64,000 bases of DNA. Source: Micromussa lordhowensis (taxonomy: Eukaryota; Cnidaria; Anthozoa; Scleractinia; Lobophylliidae). The notes beneath the pieces were generated by a model. That model saw only the letters and a program-made list of their open reading frames with translations. It made no database searches and was not told the DNA's origin. Positions 1-12,500 of the stretch are shown piece after piece (position 1 is the first letter of the stretch; each line of letters opens with the position of its first letter). Made by a program: the position numbers and the translations under genes. The stretch covers positions 3,001,423-3,065,422 of the forward strand of contig OZ026606.1 of NCBI GenBank assembly GCA_964020085.1, in the 5' to 3' direction.

Positions 1-1046
1 CACGTATGTGGAAATTAGTTCTTAATTAATTACAGAAAAACTCGAGAGAATTTATCATGGTAGAGTACCTAAGGTAGCTTACGAATTTGCCTTTTACCTA
101 AGAATTAAGTTGGGAATTTTAGAATAAATGATTTGTTGATAACCATTGTTTACAGTAACACACCTAACACGCGAAACGACAAAACCTGCATCTACATAAA
201 TAATCAGGTATATCTGAAACTCAGCTACTGCCGTTTGGAGACTGGATGGATGTTTACCCCCATATGCTGTAATCTCTCGTTACGTTCATAGGTCAAGTTA
301 GCTATGCTGGGTTGCCCAATATGGCGGTGTTTGTACTGTATACTATCCAAACATTTGCCATTTTTGAGGTTGTCACCCCACCACCCTCCTTGTTACATGC
401 AAGCAGTATTAAGCTACCTACAGAAATCTTTATTCATCTACTGCTCATACACGATACTCTAATGTGGTTGTCAGTATTCAGTACATGTCCATACATATAC
501 TGTAGAAGCAGTAGATGTTTCTTTACTTCACATAAAGAGCACTCAACTGTCTGAAGTAATTGACTACATACAACTACTAAAACAAAGTACTGTATTTCAG
601 TGCGGATTCCAGGATGAAAACAGTTTGAATTTTGTAGTTGTAATTAATTCTATTTTGCGTGTAAAGTTGCCATAGTTATATTTAAAGTTATATTTCATGA
701 TTTTAAAGGGGTACATGTACCTAGCGGAAGAGAGGTTCTGTAGTTATTGAATCTGTACACTCGATTGAAGAAATACTTAACAGTACATGTAGTTGCAATG
801 AACCAGCAGCACACTAAAGTACAGGAATGTTCAGCTGTTTCTGAAGAAGCTATTCATGTAAAAAAAATATCATAGCATTTAACACAACACACTACATTTG
901 CCCCCATTAAATATGGCTGGAACTTGCACTGAAACCCTCTAAACGAAATGAGAAATCAGTGTTCTAACAATTTCCTCATATTAAAGTTCTTATAAAAAAG
1001 ATCAGCATTCTCCTTCTTTATGGAAACAAGCTTTCTACAAATTTTA

Positions 1047-1147
1047 AACAATTATTGGATGAGGTTTTTGTGATATCCAGATACCATATACCCTTACCTC
1101 AACCTTGATTATTCTGGATATCACAAAAAACGAATCTAATAATTGTT
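1047..1147. repeat. Small inverted repeat (foldback)
   Basis: The left arm (aacaattattgg... to ...gtgatatccag) is repeated inverted on the right (ctggatatcac... to ...aataattgtt). The arms are about 32-35 bp with a roughly 30-bp spacer, consistent with a short MITE. No target-site duplication was established. Confidence 0.6.
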
Positions 1148-1601
1148 TTATTATACATTGAACGAAAAAAAATGTTTTTGCTTCTTTACTGACGCCAAGC
1201 TACACAAAGCACGTAAACTTGACATGAATACCCTTAGAAATCATGCACTGCAGTCATACATGACATGATAACCTGTGACCTTGTGTAATCTGCAGTTATG
1301 AGGTCACGAGTGCTGATTTCAAAAATTCACTGTAGGCTTTTGGCCAATCAGAAAAGAGTTAAAGAGAGTTGAATGTATAATAATCAAAGGTATCTGAGCT
1401 AAAACTTGTACATGTGGGAAATACTCTACAATACACTGATTACACATATCAGCATGATTGTACATATTGTAGAGTCACTGTACATTGCCATCATCACAGA
1501 CTGTGGAAATTTTCTTCATAATTTAGGTGATGGAGATTACATTCTAGCTGTCTGTAATAAGGTCACTACCTTCTTAAGAGCCATTAATTATACATTAATA
1601 A

Positions 1602-2317
1602 TACAGAAGAACCCTGGTAACTCGAACTCAGATAACTCGAACTCAGATAACTCGAACCCCTAAATTGAACCAAGTCCCATTTTCCTACATGTTTCATACC
1701 TTATGTATTACTTTTATCTTAGTTTTCTTTTGGTATAAATCAATAAATGTTGTTGTTGTTGTTGTTGTCCTTGGATTTGACTCCACATTTCAGTCATTTT
1801 AACTCGGTTAACTCGAACTCGGATAACTATGATTCCCAGCTAACTCGAACTAAAATTTTGTTTCCCTTGATCAAAATTTACCCCGATAACTTGAATTCTG
1901 GTTCATGCGACTCAACACGGATGCCATCCTATTAGCTTTTCTTGTCGTGTAATTGGTAAAAACACTCAACACTAACACTACAGCAATTTGATTTTAATTA
2001 GTGCAACTGACCGTTCACATAATTATGAGTCATTTCCCGATCTTATGAGTTATATCGGATGTGGTGCCTTTAGTTGTCACAGTGTTACAGTTTCTGGCGC
2101 GATAAGTTTTAATTGCACTGTACTGTATACTGAAGTGCTGAAAAATCAGTATCAATTAATAACATGGCATTAACTATCATTAACTACCAATACACATAAC
2201 TATCAATTATTAACATGGCAAGCTGGATATTCAATCGACCCTGATAATTTGAACCCCCACTAACTCGATTTGTTTTTTGTTTCCCTTCAGAGTTTGAGTT
2301 ACCAGGATTCTACTGTA
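1602..2317. mobile_element. Non-autonomous TIR element, pogo/Tigger-like
   Basis: The ends match as inverted repeats: TACAGAAGAACCCTGGTAAC on the left and, on the opposite strand at the right, TACAGTAGAATCCTGGTAAC. Each begins with TA, as expected for Tc1/mariner-pogo type insertion. Inside are several tandem copies of a taactcgaac word (about 1618-1662 and 1800-1860, with decayed copies at 2245-2300). No transposase frame is present. The superfamily assignment is inferred from the termini. Confidence 0.65.
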
Positions 2318-2493
2318 ATGTTATTTAAAAACAAACTACATTTGTAGATGTCAACAGTCACCATTAAATAGGAATACAGTAAACTGCATATCTCTATTTT
2401 AATGCTTGGTCCTAAATATAAACACTGGTACTCCAAGGTATTAATTTGTAGAATTGTTCCTACATGAACATGTAAGATCCTCGAGCAATTATT

Positions 2494-2499
2494 TATTTT
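2494..2499 (-). terminator. Possible polyadenylation signal of the MARVEL gene
   Basis: The plus strand reads tttatt (AATAAA on the minus strand) about 185 bp beyond the stop codon at 2681. It is the first such hexamer seen downstream. The region is AT-rich, so chance is not excluded. Confidence 0.35.
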
Positions 2500-2680
2500 A
2501 AGTTATAATGAGCAAATTCAGTATAACAGTAATATTTATAGCCCTAAAAAAATAATGGGCTCAGTTAAAGAACTGTAGTCAGGTAAACATGATATGCTGA
2601 TTGAATCTATAGACTGAAATAAAAACTGTTGACTTGTTCAATCACCTCGGCTGGTTATGTGTGTCGCAGTTTGTTTCAGC

Positions 2681-3127
2681 TCACTCGATAGGTTCATGAG
2701 TGTCTTCAGTATTGCCTCCTTCAAATGATGATGTTGTAGGCTGCGCTGATCCCGTGTTCCTGTTCTTGATGCAGTAAAAGATTGTATCCACAGTGAACAA
2801 GACCGTTGAAATGATTCCAAATGCCTGGAGCAAAAATAATTCAGTCACCTTATTAGGCAATTGTGCTCAAAGGGTGATTTTCACTAGCGCACAAGCATAT
2901 ACAGTTGTAAGCATAAACCGACACAGTGCAGATGCAGTAAGATGTTGATAATTAGCGTTTGTTACGACAACTTCCTAACAAAAGGCAGTCCTTAAAACAA
3001 AACCTTACTACGTCCATGTAATGTAAGTGAAAAAATTGTGCTTAGCCTCTCCCTACATTTCTCACTCTGCTATTTTTTTTTGCTGCACCCCAACCAACTG
3101 AACACCTGGCCCCGGTTGTTCGAAAGA

Positions 3128-3162
<35 letters not shown>

Positions 3163-6100
3163 GTGGATAGCGCGGTTTGTTTTGTTAACACTTATCCGCT
3201 GAATAGTGACTTATCCGCTGGATAGCGTTATCCAGCCTTTGAACAACTGGGGCCTGGAAGACAGAAGGCAAAAGCTGGCTTGACAGCTTTTTTTACCAAC
3301 TGAAAGAGAGGTATCACAGTTTGAAATTTCACTACTTAGTTTTTTTTCTTCTACATCCCTGCATGTACCCAATACACCGTAAATTGTATGCCTGAAATGG
3401 GCCAAACACATTCAAGTATTTGAACACAATTTATTTTGTGTCTGTGTGAAATTTGATGTCCTTGAGGGAAGGTGCATGTACAAATGCACATGTATACAAG
3501 CTGGCTTGTTCCATACAGAGAGTCACAGTTGGGACATTGAGGTTCCCAAAGACAAAAGATTGCCAAATGCAGCTGCATGAGAATATCGTGAATGCCTGGT
3601 GAGGTTAAAACATTGCATAATGAGCAGAACTGGGGCAGGCCCAAGGCTAGGATTCCCTTGCCCTCTTCTTCAGGGGCGTGAGGGCATCCCCCGTTAAACT
3701 TGGGTTGCACCTGTGCATTCTTAGGGTAACCTCCATCCCATTGTACATAGCTTTTGAACAGACTTAAATTAACACCAGTCAACATCATTCCCAGGACTTT
3801 TCCTTTGAGGTTCGGAAAGAGGGGGACAATGGAAAAAGCCTGGGAGTCAGAGGTTGAATGCCAACATGTTTCATGCACAAAGTTCTTCCAAAGAGAGAGG
3901 AGCTCTTACCCCAGCTGCCTCGACATTGCCACAACTTTCCCTTTCACAAATTTGTTGGAATTCATGATTAAATGATCTGTTATGTCTTCTAAAGAAAATT
4001 GCTGTGTCAAGGACAAGTGCCGAGGAGATCAGCAATAGAAACGCTGTCACAGGGGAATAAACAGCCATCTGTTGAACACAAAACAAAAATAATGTCAAGT
4101 AATGGTTAATAAACCACAGTTCCCCATTATACCTGGAACAAGGTGTGTATGTATACAGAATGTTACATGGTCACCCTATTTTAGAGTGGTAAAAATAATA
4201 TTTTATGAACAAGTACAATGAGTGAGTAGAATATTGTCATAAATTTCATATCTTCACACCACTCTCAATATTTTCGTTTTATTATATAGCCAAACAGAAT
4301 GTCTGCACAAACAACCGTGAAAATTGCAAAAACGAAAACAGTGTGTTGTCAAGAACTCTTTTTTCCTTCATACATGTATTTGGCAGACAACTTCAGTTTA
4401 CATGTAGTTTTCACAAAGCAAACAGGAAAAAGTTAATTATTAACCTATTTATGTGCATGCACTGGGATGCATTTACATGTATTTATCAGCAGCTACATGT
4501 ACATGTACAGGTTTAAAAGAGCCATGCTAAATACTTATAATAATAAATACTAATTAATACTTTTAATTGTTGAACTAGCTTGTCAGTGCAAATTGAGGAA
4601 TTACAGTTGTACATGTAAATGAAACCATAATCCTCATGTCATTTTGTTTCACTTTTCATTGCTCTCAACTAAAATGTGATTACATTGCTGTAACAATACA
4701 GTCATGTATAATAAAACTACATTTTCTACACATGCATCAACTTTTCTTCTCTTTGGTTTGTTCTGTAAGTTATAGAGCACTTGCATTGACTTACAATGTT
4801 GTAAAAAAACACTCTTTTTTAATTAGAAGTATAGATGAACAGTTGGCTGCATTCTCTTTGCATTTCTACCTTCTTGCATGCTTCAAAAAAAGATGCCTGG
4901 CATGTTTGCACTTTATTTTGTTAATAAATAGGCAGGCTAGCAGAAGCTCGTTTCATAATGCTAATAAACACCTGCCTTGTGCTTGTTCTGCTTTCTGTAA
5001 ACAGTATTTAACCCAGGTCACTTCAACAAAGGGATCCAGTCAAGTAGCAGCACAGGCAGCCCAGACGTTGAATACGATTAACATGTGACATTAATCTCTT
5101 GGCGATTGTGTTACAAGCCACTTATAAGACAATGTATTGCTCTAAATGTGATGTATTGAAAATAATTTAAATAAACGTGGCTTACCTTATGTTTGCATTG
5201 CGTTATTTTTATGTCTCTGTGTTCCTGGAGGCGGTTTACAGCCATTTAGGCGAGCTTTGAGTGCAGGCCATTGGGCCAGTAGGTTGCAAGCCTTTCATTT
5301 CTATTTACATGTAGGGAAGCAAACCGTCAGAAAGTATCGCTTGCCTAAATGGCTCTAAACCACCTCCAGAAACACAGAGACATTAAAATAATGCAATGCA
5401 AACACAAGGTAAGCCACTTTTATTTCAATCATTTTCTACAAGTGGCATTTACATGTAGAGCAATTTTCGAGGAATCCTCATACACTGTCTTATAAACGGC
5501 TAAAATTGCAACAAGATCACCAAAAGCATAATGTCAATGTCTGGGCCACCTGTGGTAGCAGAATGAAAAAAAAGCAATTTTCAATTTTGGTTTTTGATCA
5601 CTCATAGCACAGTTCAATCCTTAAGCACTGACAAGGCAAATTTTAGCCCGACTCAAGTTCAAGCCATTTACATGTTCATTAGTCAACTTTCAATTTTGGT
5701 TTTTGATCACTCATAGCACAGTTTCAATCCTTAAGCACTGACGAGGCAAGTTTTAGCCTGAGTCAAGTTCAAGCCATTTACATGTTCATTAGTCAAGTTT
5801 GAGTAAAATGTTTCATTTACTTTTCCCTCTTTATGATATCATTTGACTATAATTATTGTTGTGCTAGAAACTTAACTCACATGTATGCCTCAATGCAACT
5901 CCTCACTTATACAGATCAATTTAATTAACTGAGGGACGAGTGATTATAACAAATAGAAATTAAAGTAGTCACTTACAACAAGATTCCAGTTGATGTTTGC
6001 AAATCTCTCATGAAGCCTCAACAAAAACATGACCAACAGAATAATCACCAACAGCCATGATGTTATAGTAGCAAAGTAAAAGAAGTCAAATCTACCACCA

Positions 6101-7425
6101 TATACGTCCTCTTCATATTTCAGAGTAAAACCAGAGAGGCAGGCAAAGGACAGGAGAAGGCACATCTGAAAGATGACAGAGTCAATATTACTTGGCATGG
6201 TGGCAATTCATGAAGAAACAAAAAAAATGACTTTTTCCTTCACTAAAAGACAATTACAATACCTTAAATTTTATTTTCACTGATCAAAATATAATTTCAA
6301 TGTAAAGCCGCCCAAGTAGACTCTTTCAATTTGCTTTAATTCTTTCGCATGAAACAAGTTATATTTGCCACAAAATTATCTTGTTGTTATCAACACTCAT
6401 TGTCAAACCTGATTTAATATGAAAAAAAAATTCCCTGACTTTGACAAGAATTTTTACAGTTTTAATGAAACAATACTAAATTCCTCGACCTGTGACAACC
6501 CTAACGACATGAACGTGTTCCTGTTTTTATATGGCTTATCTTCTATATTTGCATGATATATAGTGACACAGTGACACAGAAACACGGCGAAGTTAAAACA
6601 TATATTGAACGGCCCTACACTGTCCGTCTACAATATAACATCTACATGCAGCCAACTGGAGAATCACTAGGGGTTACCCCAGGCCTCCAATTGATACATG
6701 CAGGCCGCTACCCATTTTAATATCGCATTGAATAGAGTTACAGTGAGAGTGGCATCTTGACCAAGAACACAACAAAAGAACTCAAGCAAGGGTCCGAGCT
6801 GGGATTGCTCAATGATTTTGAAGCAAACAAACTACACATAAACCTTTGAATACTACGCCTGTCATTTTGATAGCAATATGTGCACTGTCACTGGTAAACT
6901 GTCTCCATCAAAACTAACAAAACACTACAATTAATAGCCCAATTTCGATATATTAAAATTCAGCCTAAAACAATAGACCTCAGCACGAGGCTCGTGGGAA
7001 TAAACCCCACAAACGCTGTAGTTATTCCCACAAGCCTCGTGCTGAGGTCTATTGTTTTAGGCTGAATTTTAATATATCGAAATTGGGGTATTGTTTTATC
7101 ATTAACCAAGTCACATTAATTTGTTATTCAATAAATTGAAACATTAAGAAAACCTATGCAATCATTTGAAAATAAAACGAAAGCAACAACAACAAAAAAA
7201 TCTGTTCCAATCAATTGCTGCATGGATATCTTGGTTTACTCTTCCAAATTGTTGCCTTTCTACAGTTAACTGCCAGCAAATGCAGATTTCATTTACAGAG
7301 TATGTCTCCAATTTCAAAACATAAAGTTAACATACAATTTCAATGATTTTTAGAAGTCCTGGTACACTCTTCAAGTACTCGAGATCCATACCAGACTGCT
7401 GCAGTCTGAGATCTTGGCCTTCCAT
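2681..7425 (-). CDS. MARVEL-domain membrane protein, CMTM/plasmolipin-like (4 coding exons)
   Basis: Predicted tetraspan protein of 193 residues. The coding exons, all joined in phase 0, are 7336-7425, 5977-6165, 3910-4068 and 2681-2824. All introns are GT-AG. The ATG at 7425 lies in an exon that begins after an acceptor at about 7448. Residues 1-23 are a short cytosolic tail. TM1 is about 24-45 (starts LLKIIEI), TM2 about 57-80 (FFYFATITSWLL), TM3 about 94-118 and TM4 about 147-166 (AFGIISTVLFTVDTIFYCIK). The tail is Ser/Thr/Glu-rich and cytosolic. This order, with LKIIE opening TM1 and AFG opening TM4, is characteristic of MARVEL proteins, which act in membrane apposition and vesicle trafficking. 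It could be a CMTM, MAL/plasmolipin or PLP2 relative; I cannot choose, so no symbol is given. An upstream non-coding exon is listed separately. Confidence 0.88.
3108..3254. repeat. Hairpin element, GGCCCC...GGGGCC type
   Basis: Palindromic unit in the last intron of the MARVEL gene. It starts ggccccggttgttcgaa and ends ttgaacaactggggcc, with internal ggataacgctatccaccgg words repeated in both orientations. A second copy lies at 33801-33930. It is a MITE-like family without coding capacity. Confidence 0.75.
5041..5556. repeat. Large imperfect foldback, about 515 bp
   Basis: The left arm contains gcccagacgttg, tgacattaatctc, ttataagacaatgta, gtggcttaccttatg and gtctctgtgttcctggaggc. The right arm contains their inverted counterparts: aacacagagacat, cacaaggtaagccac, cactgtcttataa, ataatgtca and gtctgggcc. 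It is a long TIR/MITE-like element in the second intron of the MARVEL gene. Confidence 0.7.
5582..5796 (+). repeat. Two-copy tandem repeat, unit about 108 bp
   Basis: A unit beginning caattttggtttttgatcac and ending cattagtcaa occurs twice in direct tandem (about 5582-5686 and 5691-5796). There are only a handful of differences, for example a single-T indel in cacagttcaatcc. It is intronic in the MARVEL gene and looks like a recent local duplication. Confidence 0.8.
6938..7088. repeat. Near-perfect palindromic MITE
   Basis: The left arm cccaatttcgatatatt... and the right arm ...aatatatcgaaattggg are inverted copies of about 65 bp around a short spacer. Both arms include acaatagacctcagcacgag. 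A related palindrome with a cgatatattaaaattc core is at 61151-61317. It lies in the first coding intron of the MARVEL gene. Confidence 0.8.
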
Positions 7426-8238
7426 CTTTATTATTTTTAGCACCACACCTACAAGGAATATAACATACAGTTATTTGTACAATGTGTCAACCAAATTATC
7501 CCTGATCCAATCTCCCACCTGGGGGTATTATTTAGGAACTGAAGTAAGTTGACCATAAAAGTTACAAATTAGTTTTTTTTTGTTACAAACACCAAGGTCA
7601 AATTCTATGGATGATCTATTTATTATTATATAAATCTTTCTATTTATAAGCATGCTTCTTATATGTTGTAGTTGGCACAATTTCCAGAAGTGGACAAATT
7701 AAAGAGTCAGGCATTCTGATAGGCTGAAAAGCTTGACTCGCGATGATACATTTGAAACTCGCTGTCTCAAACTTCCAAGGGAAACAAAAAAACCCTATCT
7801 AGTTCACAATGTTTCAAGAATCAGCAAGACAAGTACACCTTGTAAACATGTCAGGCAGTTGGTAAATAAAGTTTTCTCTTTTATTTATTCAAAATATATC
7901 ACTTGAAGTCCAAGATAACTTAAAACCTTGGAAATTACCCATACCCTAGCACCAAATAATGTAATCACATATGTAAAAAAATGCTTGTGTGCACTTACGT
8001 ACATTGTAAATATTACGCACATAGTTTGTAAAGCGATATAGAGCTTTTGTATATCCCACTATAGAAATAAAGTTATTATTATTATTATTGCTTTCATATT
8101 TTACACATCTTGATGTTCACCTCTAGAAATTATACTAAAACAATTAAATGTCCCAGGCTCAGTCAACATTGCTGAATATTTTCATTGACATCATCTCTGC
8201 AGATGTTCATCAATGTTCACTTCACTTTAGATACATTT

Positions 8239-8536
8239 AACAATGATTCACCGAAGTGGAGGTGAATAGTGGTGGATATTTACTGAGTTGCGAAGCGACA
8301 AGGTAAATACCCACTACGTTCACCGACACTGAGGTGAATAATTGTTTTAGTATTACACACAAGCTGAATAACTAGCAGACCAAAAAGTAACTTTAATTGT
8401 GACAATTTACCGACAAGGCAAAACTGGAAGGCATTTCGTTTTTCTTTGGCTGCTCGGAGGTGAATAGCACTTGGCTAATCACCATCGAGCTAGCCAATCA
8501 GCGTGTGCAAAAAGTACTTTTCACTTGTGTGGTATA
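8239..8536 (+). repeat. Dispersed repeat family D, copy 1
   Basis: Begins aacaatgattcaccgaagtg and ends cacttgtgtggtata. The same sequence family occurs in the opposite orientation at 56626-56876, sharing caccgacactgaggtgaa, gctgaataactagcag and ggctgctcggaggtgaatag. It has MITE-like length and no coding capacity. Confidence 0.75.
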
Positions 8537-9196
8537 ACTTAAATAATATCATTAAACACATCTTCAATTATTAATAGTGTACAGAACTGGTGCCTGTGAT
8601 TTCATGCATCACATGACAGAATATCATCATAATCACACAATCATCACAAACCAAATTTAGCATCTGATTTTAAGCTTACTTAAAATCTATTCCCCAGTGT
8701 GACAGGTGGTGCTGATAAGCTGATATTAATCAAATATTTCTTCAGAAAAATTACACCACACTTATCACACCGATTTAGAATAATCTCTTGTACATTAAAC
8801 TATACTTTAATGGCAGACTGTTGTATATCCCGAACACTTATACAACAACATCAAATTATAACATGAAAACATTTTTCTCACTGACCACTTCGATCGATTA
8901 ATATTCTTAATTCCCGCTAAAGCACCTGATATTTGAAACAATTGGAAAGTCCAGCTGCTTTGGTAAGTGCTTTTAAAACGAAACATAAACCAAAGGTAGA
9001 GCTTCCAGACCATTTTTACTTTAATTTGGTGTCTAATCTTCACGTTGGGAATGTTCTTACAATGTAAGCTTATAACTAAAATTTTACTTCCTGCAGAAAA
9101 ACATGTCCCAAATGATAAGATTACGTTACAAAAAATTATAGCGTAATTTTCAATAACCTTACCAAGTAACGGAGGTAGAGAATGCAGTAAACTCAC

Positions 9197-9320
9197 CTGA
9201 GACAACAAAGAAGCTCGACTGGAAGAAACCAGATCTTGACAGAGAAGAATAAATAAGTAAAATCTCGACAGACAAAATGGTTGAAAAGAGTAACACACAT
9301 TGAGCTGCTTACGTAGAACG
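9197..9320 (-). other. Predicted 5' non-coding exon of the MARVEL gene
   Basis: On the minus strand, ttgttgtctcag is followed by a strong donor, GTGAGT (plus-strand actcac at 9191-9196). There is no suitable in-frame ATG before the donor. The next acceptor downstream is at 7449-7450, directly upstream of the MARVEL start codon, so this fits a 5' UTR exon. Its upstream limit is a guess. Confidence 0.5.
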
Positions 9321-9553
9321 TTACGTGATTGGCTAATCAAAATTTCTGACCAATCATAGGTAACCTTAGAATTACTTTTTGGTAAAAATAAATCATTACA
9401 ACGTTGCCTCGCTTTGATGTTTACGAAAAATGGCGGCAGATCGGAAGCCAATGAAACAGAACATGTTTTCATGATCTTCTTGAATCCTGCGATCAAATAG
9501 GCACTAAATATGATCAGAAACCAGAGATTGTAAGAAGAATCCGAAAGAGCAGC
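9320..9553. promoter_or_regulatory. Probable bidirectional promoter, MARVEL gene / HAUS4
   Basis: About 230-360 bp separate the divergent first exons of the minus-strand MARVEL gene and plus-strand HAUS4. Both must be driven from this interval or from within the first exons. A ggctaatcaaaattt / gaccaatcatagg stretch (about 9331-9359) contains CCAAT-box-like words, and atggcggcagatcgg (about 9429) resembles a YY1-type ATGGCGGC site. These are motif readings only. Confidence 0.45.
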
Positions 9554-12500
9554 ATGATTTCAGCGCAGGAAACTGCGGATAAATGTGAGTGTGTCTTTTA
9601 ATAGTTTTAAAACGTCTGAATAGCGAATTGAAAAAGAAGTCTTACTCAAGTTTAAATTGAAGAGCTTAGTTCTAATTTTACTTGTAACGTAAGGCTCCAG
9701 TCATTTAAATCAGTTCATCAGCTGATCGGTGGCAGATAGAACTGACGTAATCGGGTTTTCCTTGTCGACACACATCGGCCAACGGATAAAGATAAAGTAA
9801 GCATCGTGGATAACGCCATATGTTATTCACACATACAGTACCAGTCAACTACAAACTGTTTGGAACTTCAACAGCTCCCCTGGTAACCCCTGGGGCAGTT
9901 TTGGATGTTCAAATTCTCATCCCTTGACCAAACACCCTGTTAAAATGCCCCACCTTAGGGTCGTTTTAGACAATCAAATGCCCCTACCCCCAGGGGATAC
10001 ATGGTAAAAAATGAGTTGCTAATGGAAAACAACAACAAATAAAAACCTTCACTTCCACTGTTCTATTATTACATGCAGAAGCAGAACTATGCTAATTTAG
10101 AAAATAACCCAAAGCAAATACTCATGCTGATTGGTTTAAAAGAAATCAAACTCATGAAAGTTTGGGAGAACACAAAAAAGCTCTGGAAACACTCGCCTCT
10201 TGGCTCGTCTTCCCACAGCATTTCTCGTTCTCTCAAACTTCCATTCATGTTTCTATCACTTGATGGAAACATGGAGCATGTTCTCTATTTCTTAAATATT
10301 AATTTACCTTCCTATACAGTGCACATCTTATTAAGATATTTTTTTTAGAAGCCATATTTTTATAGCAGAACAGAGTTATCTTCTAGCTGTATCAATAGCT
10401 GTTATTGCAGTTGAGTCTGCGATCAAATATTCTTTTGTTTAGAAATGCACGCAAACGAGGCGAAATGGTCAATACATTAAGCAGAATTGACCTTTTCACC
10501 TCGTTTACATGTAAAATCGCTGATAACTGCGATAACAGCTATTCCATCATGATTTTGAGAAAACTGGTTCAAATGTCCCCCAGGCATCCCATAATAGAGT
10601 AAATTTCCCCATCCCGGTAGCAGCCACTGGTGTCAAAATTTTACATATTGCCACCACGTCAGGCTGGTTAGGAGTTGGGAGTGGGGGTGGGTAGCTGATG
10701 TCTTAATTTCATATTTGATCAATAGATCAATTGATACTTCTCATATTCGGCTGCCAGTGAATGGATAATAATTACATTGTATTTTAGACTAATATAGGAA
10801 ACATTTTCCTTCAGTAAACAGCAGCTTGCCAGTCCATTTGACAGCTTCAAATGTGCAGCAAAACCCAGAATTTGCAAAATTGTTGACATCCCTAACAAGG
10901 CATTTGACAGAAAGTGGAATATCAGTTGCAGTCCACAAAGACATGATACAGGTTAGTGTCACCGACATCAGTTAAGCTGCAAGCAGCCCTCTTGATTGGG
11001 CTTACTGCAAGCAGCCACAAGCCCTCTCAGGCTGACTCACTTTGCTCGCAAGTATAGAAAATTATATTTGAGTAATGGCTTCTTTAAGAAAGTAAACTAA
11101 ATATACTCCATTGAGATCTCTGAGTGTATCAATATTTGTGCTTATTTCCTCGGGATTTTTAATTCAAGATCTTTTTAACCTTCATTTCTTTCATGTTATA
11201 TTAATCAACAGGCAAGAGATACATTAAGGGAACAAAAATTGAAGTACCTGCAGATTTTTACATTGTACTCAGAACTGAAGGAGCTGCTCATAGAATATGA
11301 CATGAAAAAGCAAGAAGTTCATCCCAGTTCGATCACGCAACAGGTGAGAGGAGTAAAAAGAAGGCAGTGTCGAAGCACTAGTCATATTAAAATAAGGTAT
11401 TTTTGGTTCCTACAGTAGTAAATCAAGAGGATGATGTTTCAACTACAGTGCGCATGTAGCTGACAGTTTATTACAAGTCATGTAGTTGCTTACAGGAAAG
11501 TTGGGGGGGGGGAATGAATTATGAGAATACATCCCTTGCAAGGTCCCTGTCTTGTTCTGTAAGCGCTACAATGGACATGTACAAAAATAATGCCTGATTC
11601 ACGCCTTAAACATCCCTTTGTAAAGAATCCTTGATTCACCCATGTCTAAATAGCACAAAGTAGCCTGACTTGTGTTGGCAATCCCCCAATATGCACTTGA
11701 GATCAAACTGTTTCTCCGAAGACTTCAATGCAACAACAAGTTACAATCCAGTTAGACCTGAATTTAAAGAACTCTTCATCTGCACTCGACTGCACTGTGT
11801 AATGATTATACCACCACGCCTTGAACAAGTTATTAGTTTGAGAATAACTTTAACACTGATGGAATTTAAATTTTTTTCACTATTAATTTTGTTCCCAATC
11901 AACAGCTATATGAAGCCTTGGAAGTATCGCTAGCCCAGGCAGAGGCCCTTGACTACCTTGATTTCCATCCTGAAGGAGGCGAACAATCTGCAACTTTGCT
12001 TGGATTAAAAGCGGAACATCTGTTCTCTGGAGAACATCAGAGGAAGTCCATACACCAAGTAAGCTTCAGCTCAATTTGTTTCTCATTGTTGAGTCTGATT
12101 CTGCATCCCAGGGTTCTATTACTCTTTCAAGCAATAAAACCGACATTATTTTGTCTCCCTCTAAGTCCTTTCAACAGAACATCATTCCTGAGCTGGAGTC
12201 AAGGTTGAGGAGCAAATGTGAGATGTTGGCAAGTTTTCACAAACCAGCAAAGCAGGCGGGTATGTTTATAATCATTAATAAGTATTTACAATGAAACCTC
12301 CTGTAAGTGGATCGTCACACTTTGGTACCGTCTAATTATGTTTTTCAAATCCACTTAATTTAAAATTTTGGTTTTCTTTTCAATTTTTCAAACCAGGCGT
12401 GGTGGCCTCATGGTTAGTGCGCTCGACTCCGGAGCGAGCGGTCCGGGTTCGAGCCCTGGCCGGGGACAGTGTGTTGTGTTCTTGGGCAAGACACTTAACA

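Larger units (their letters stand above)
1..2600. other. Intergenic, AT-rich, no gene seen
   Basis: No exon with recognisable protein similarity was found on either strand. The stretch contains a small foldback (1047-1147) and a 716-bp TIR element (1602-2317), listed separately. The 3' UTR of the minus-strand MARVEL gene probably enters the right edge: a minus-strand AATAAA-like signal lies near 2494. The short open frames here look like chance ORFs. Confidence 0.6.

Noticed and set aside
3351..3878. 175-codon open frame on the minus strand beside a MARVEL exon
   Set aside because: It is intron sequence downstream of the exon 3 donor, in a different frame from the exon.
4636..5088. 150-codon open frame on the plus strand
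   Set aside because: It lies in an intron of the opposite-strand gene and reaches into the 5041-5556 foldback; low-complexity translation, no domain.
8807..9496. 229-codon open frame on the minus strand
   Set aside because: It overlaps the divergent promoter, contains a strong splice donor inside, and its translation has no domain or compositional bias of a real protein.
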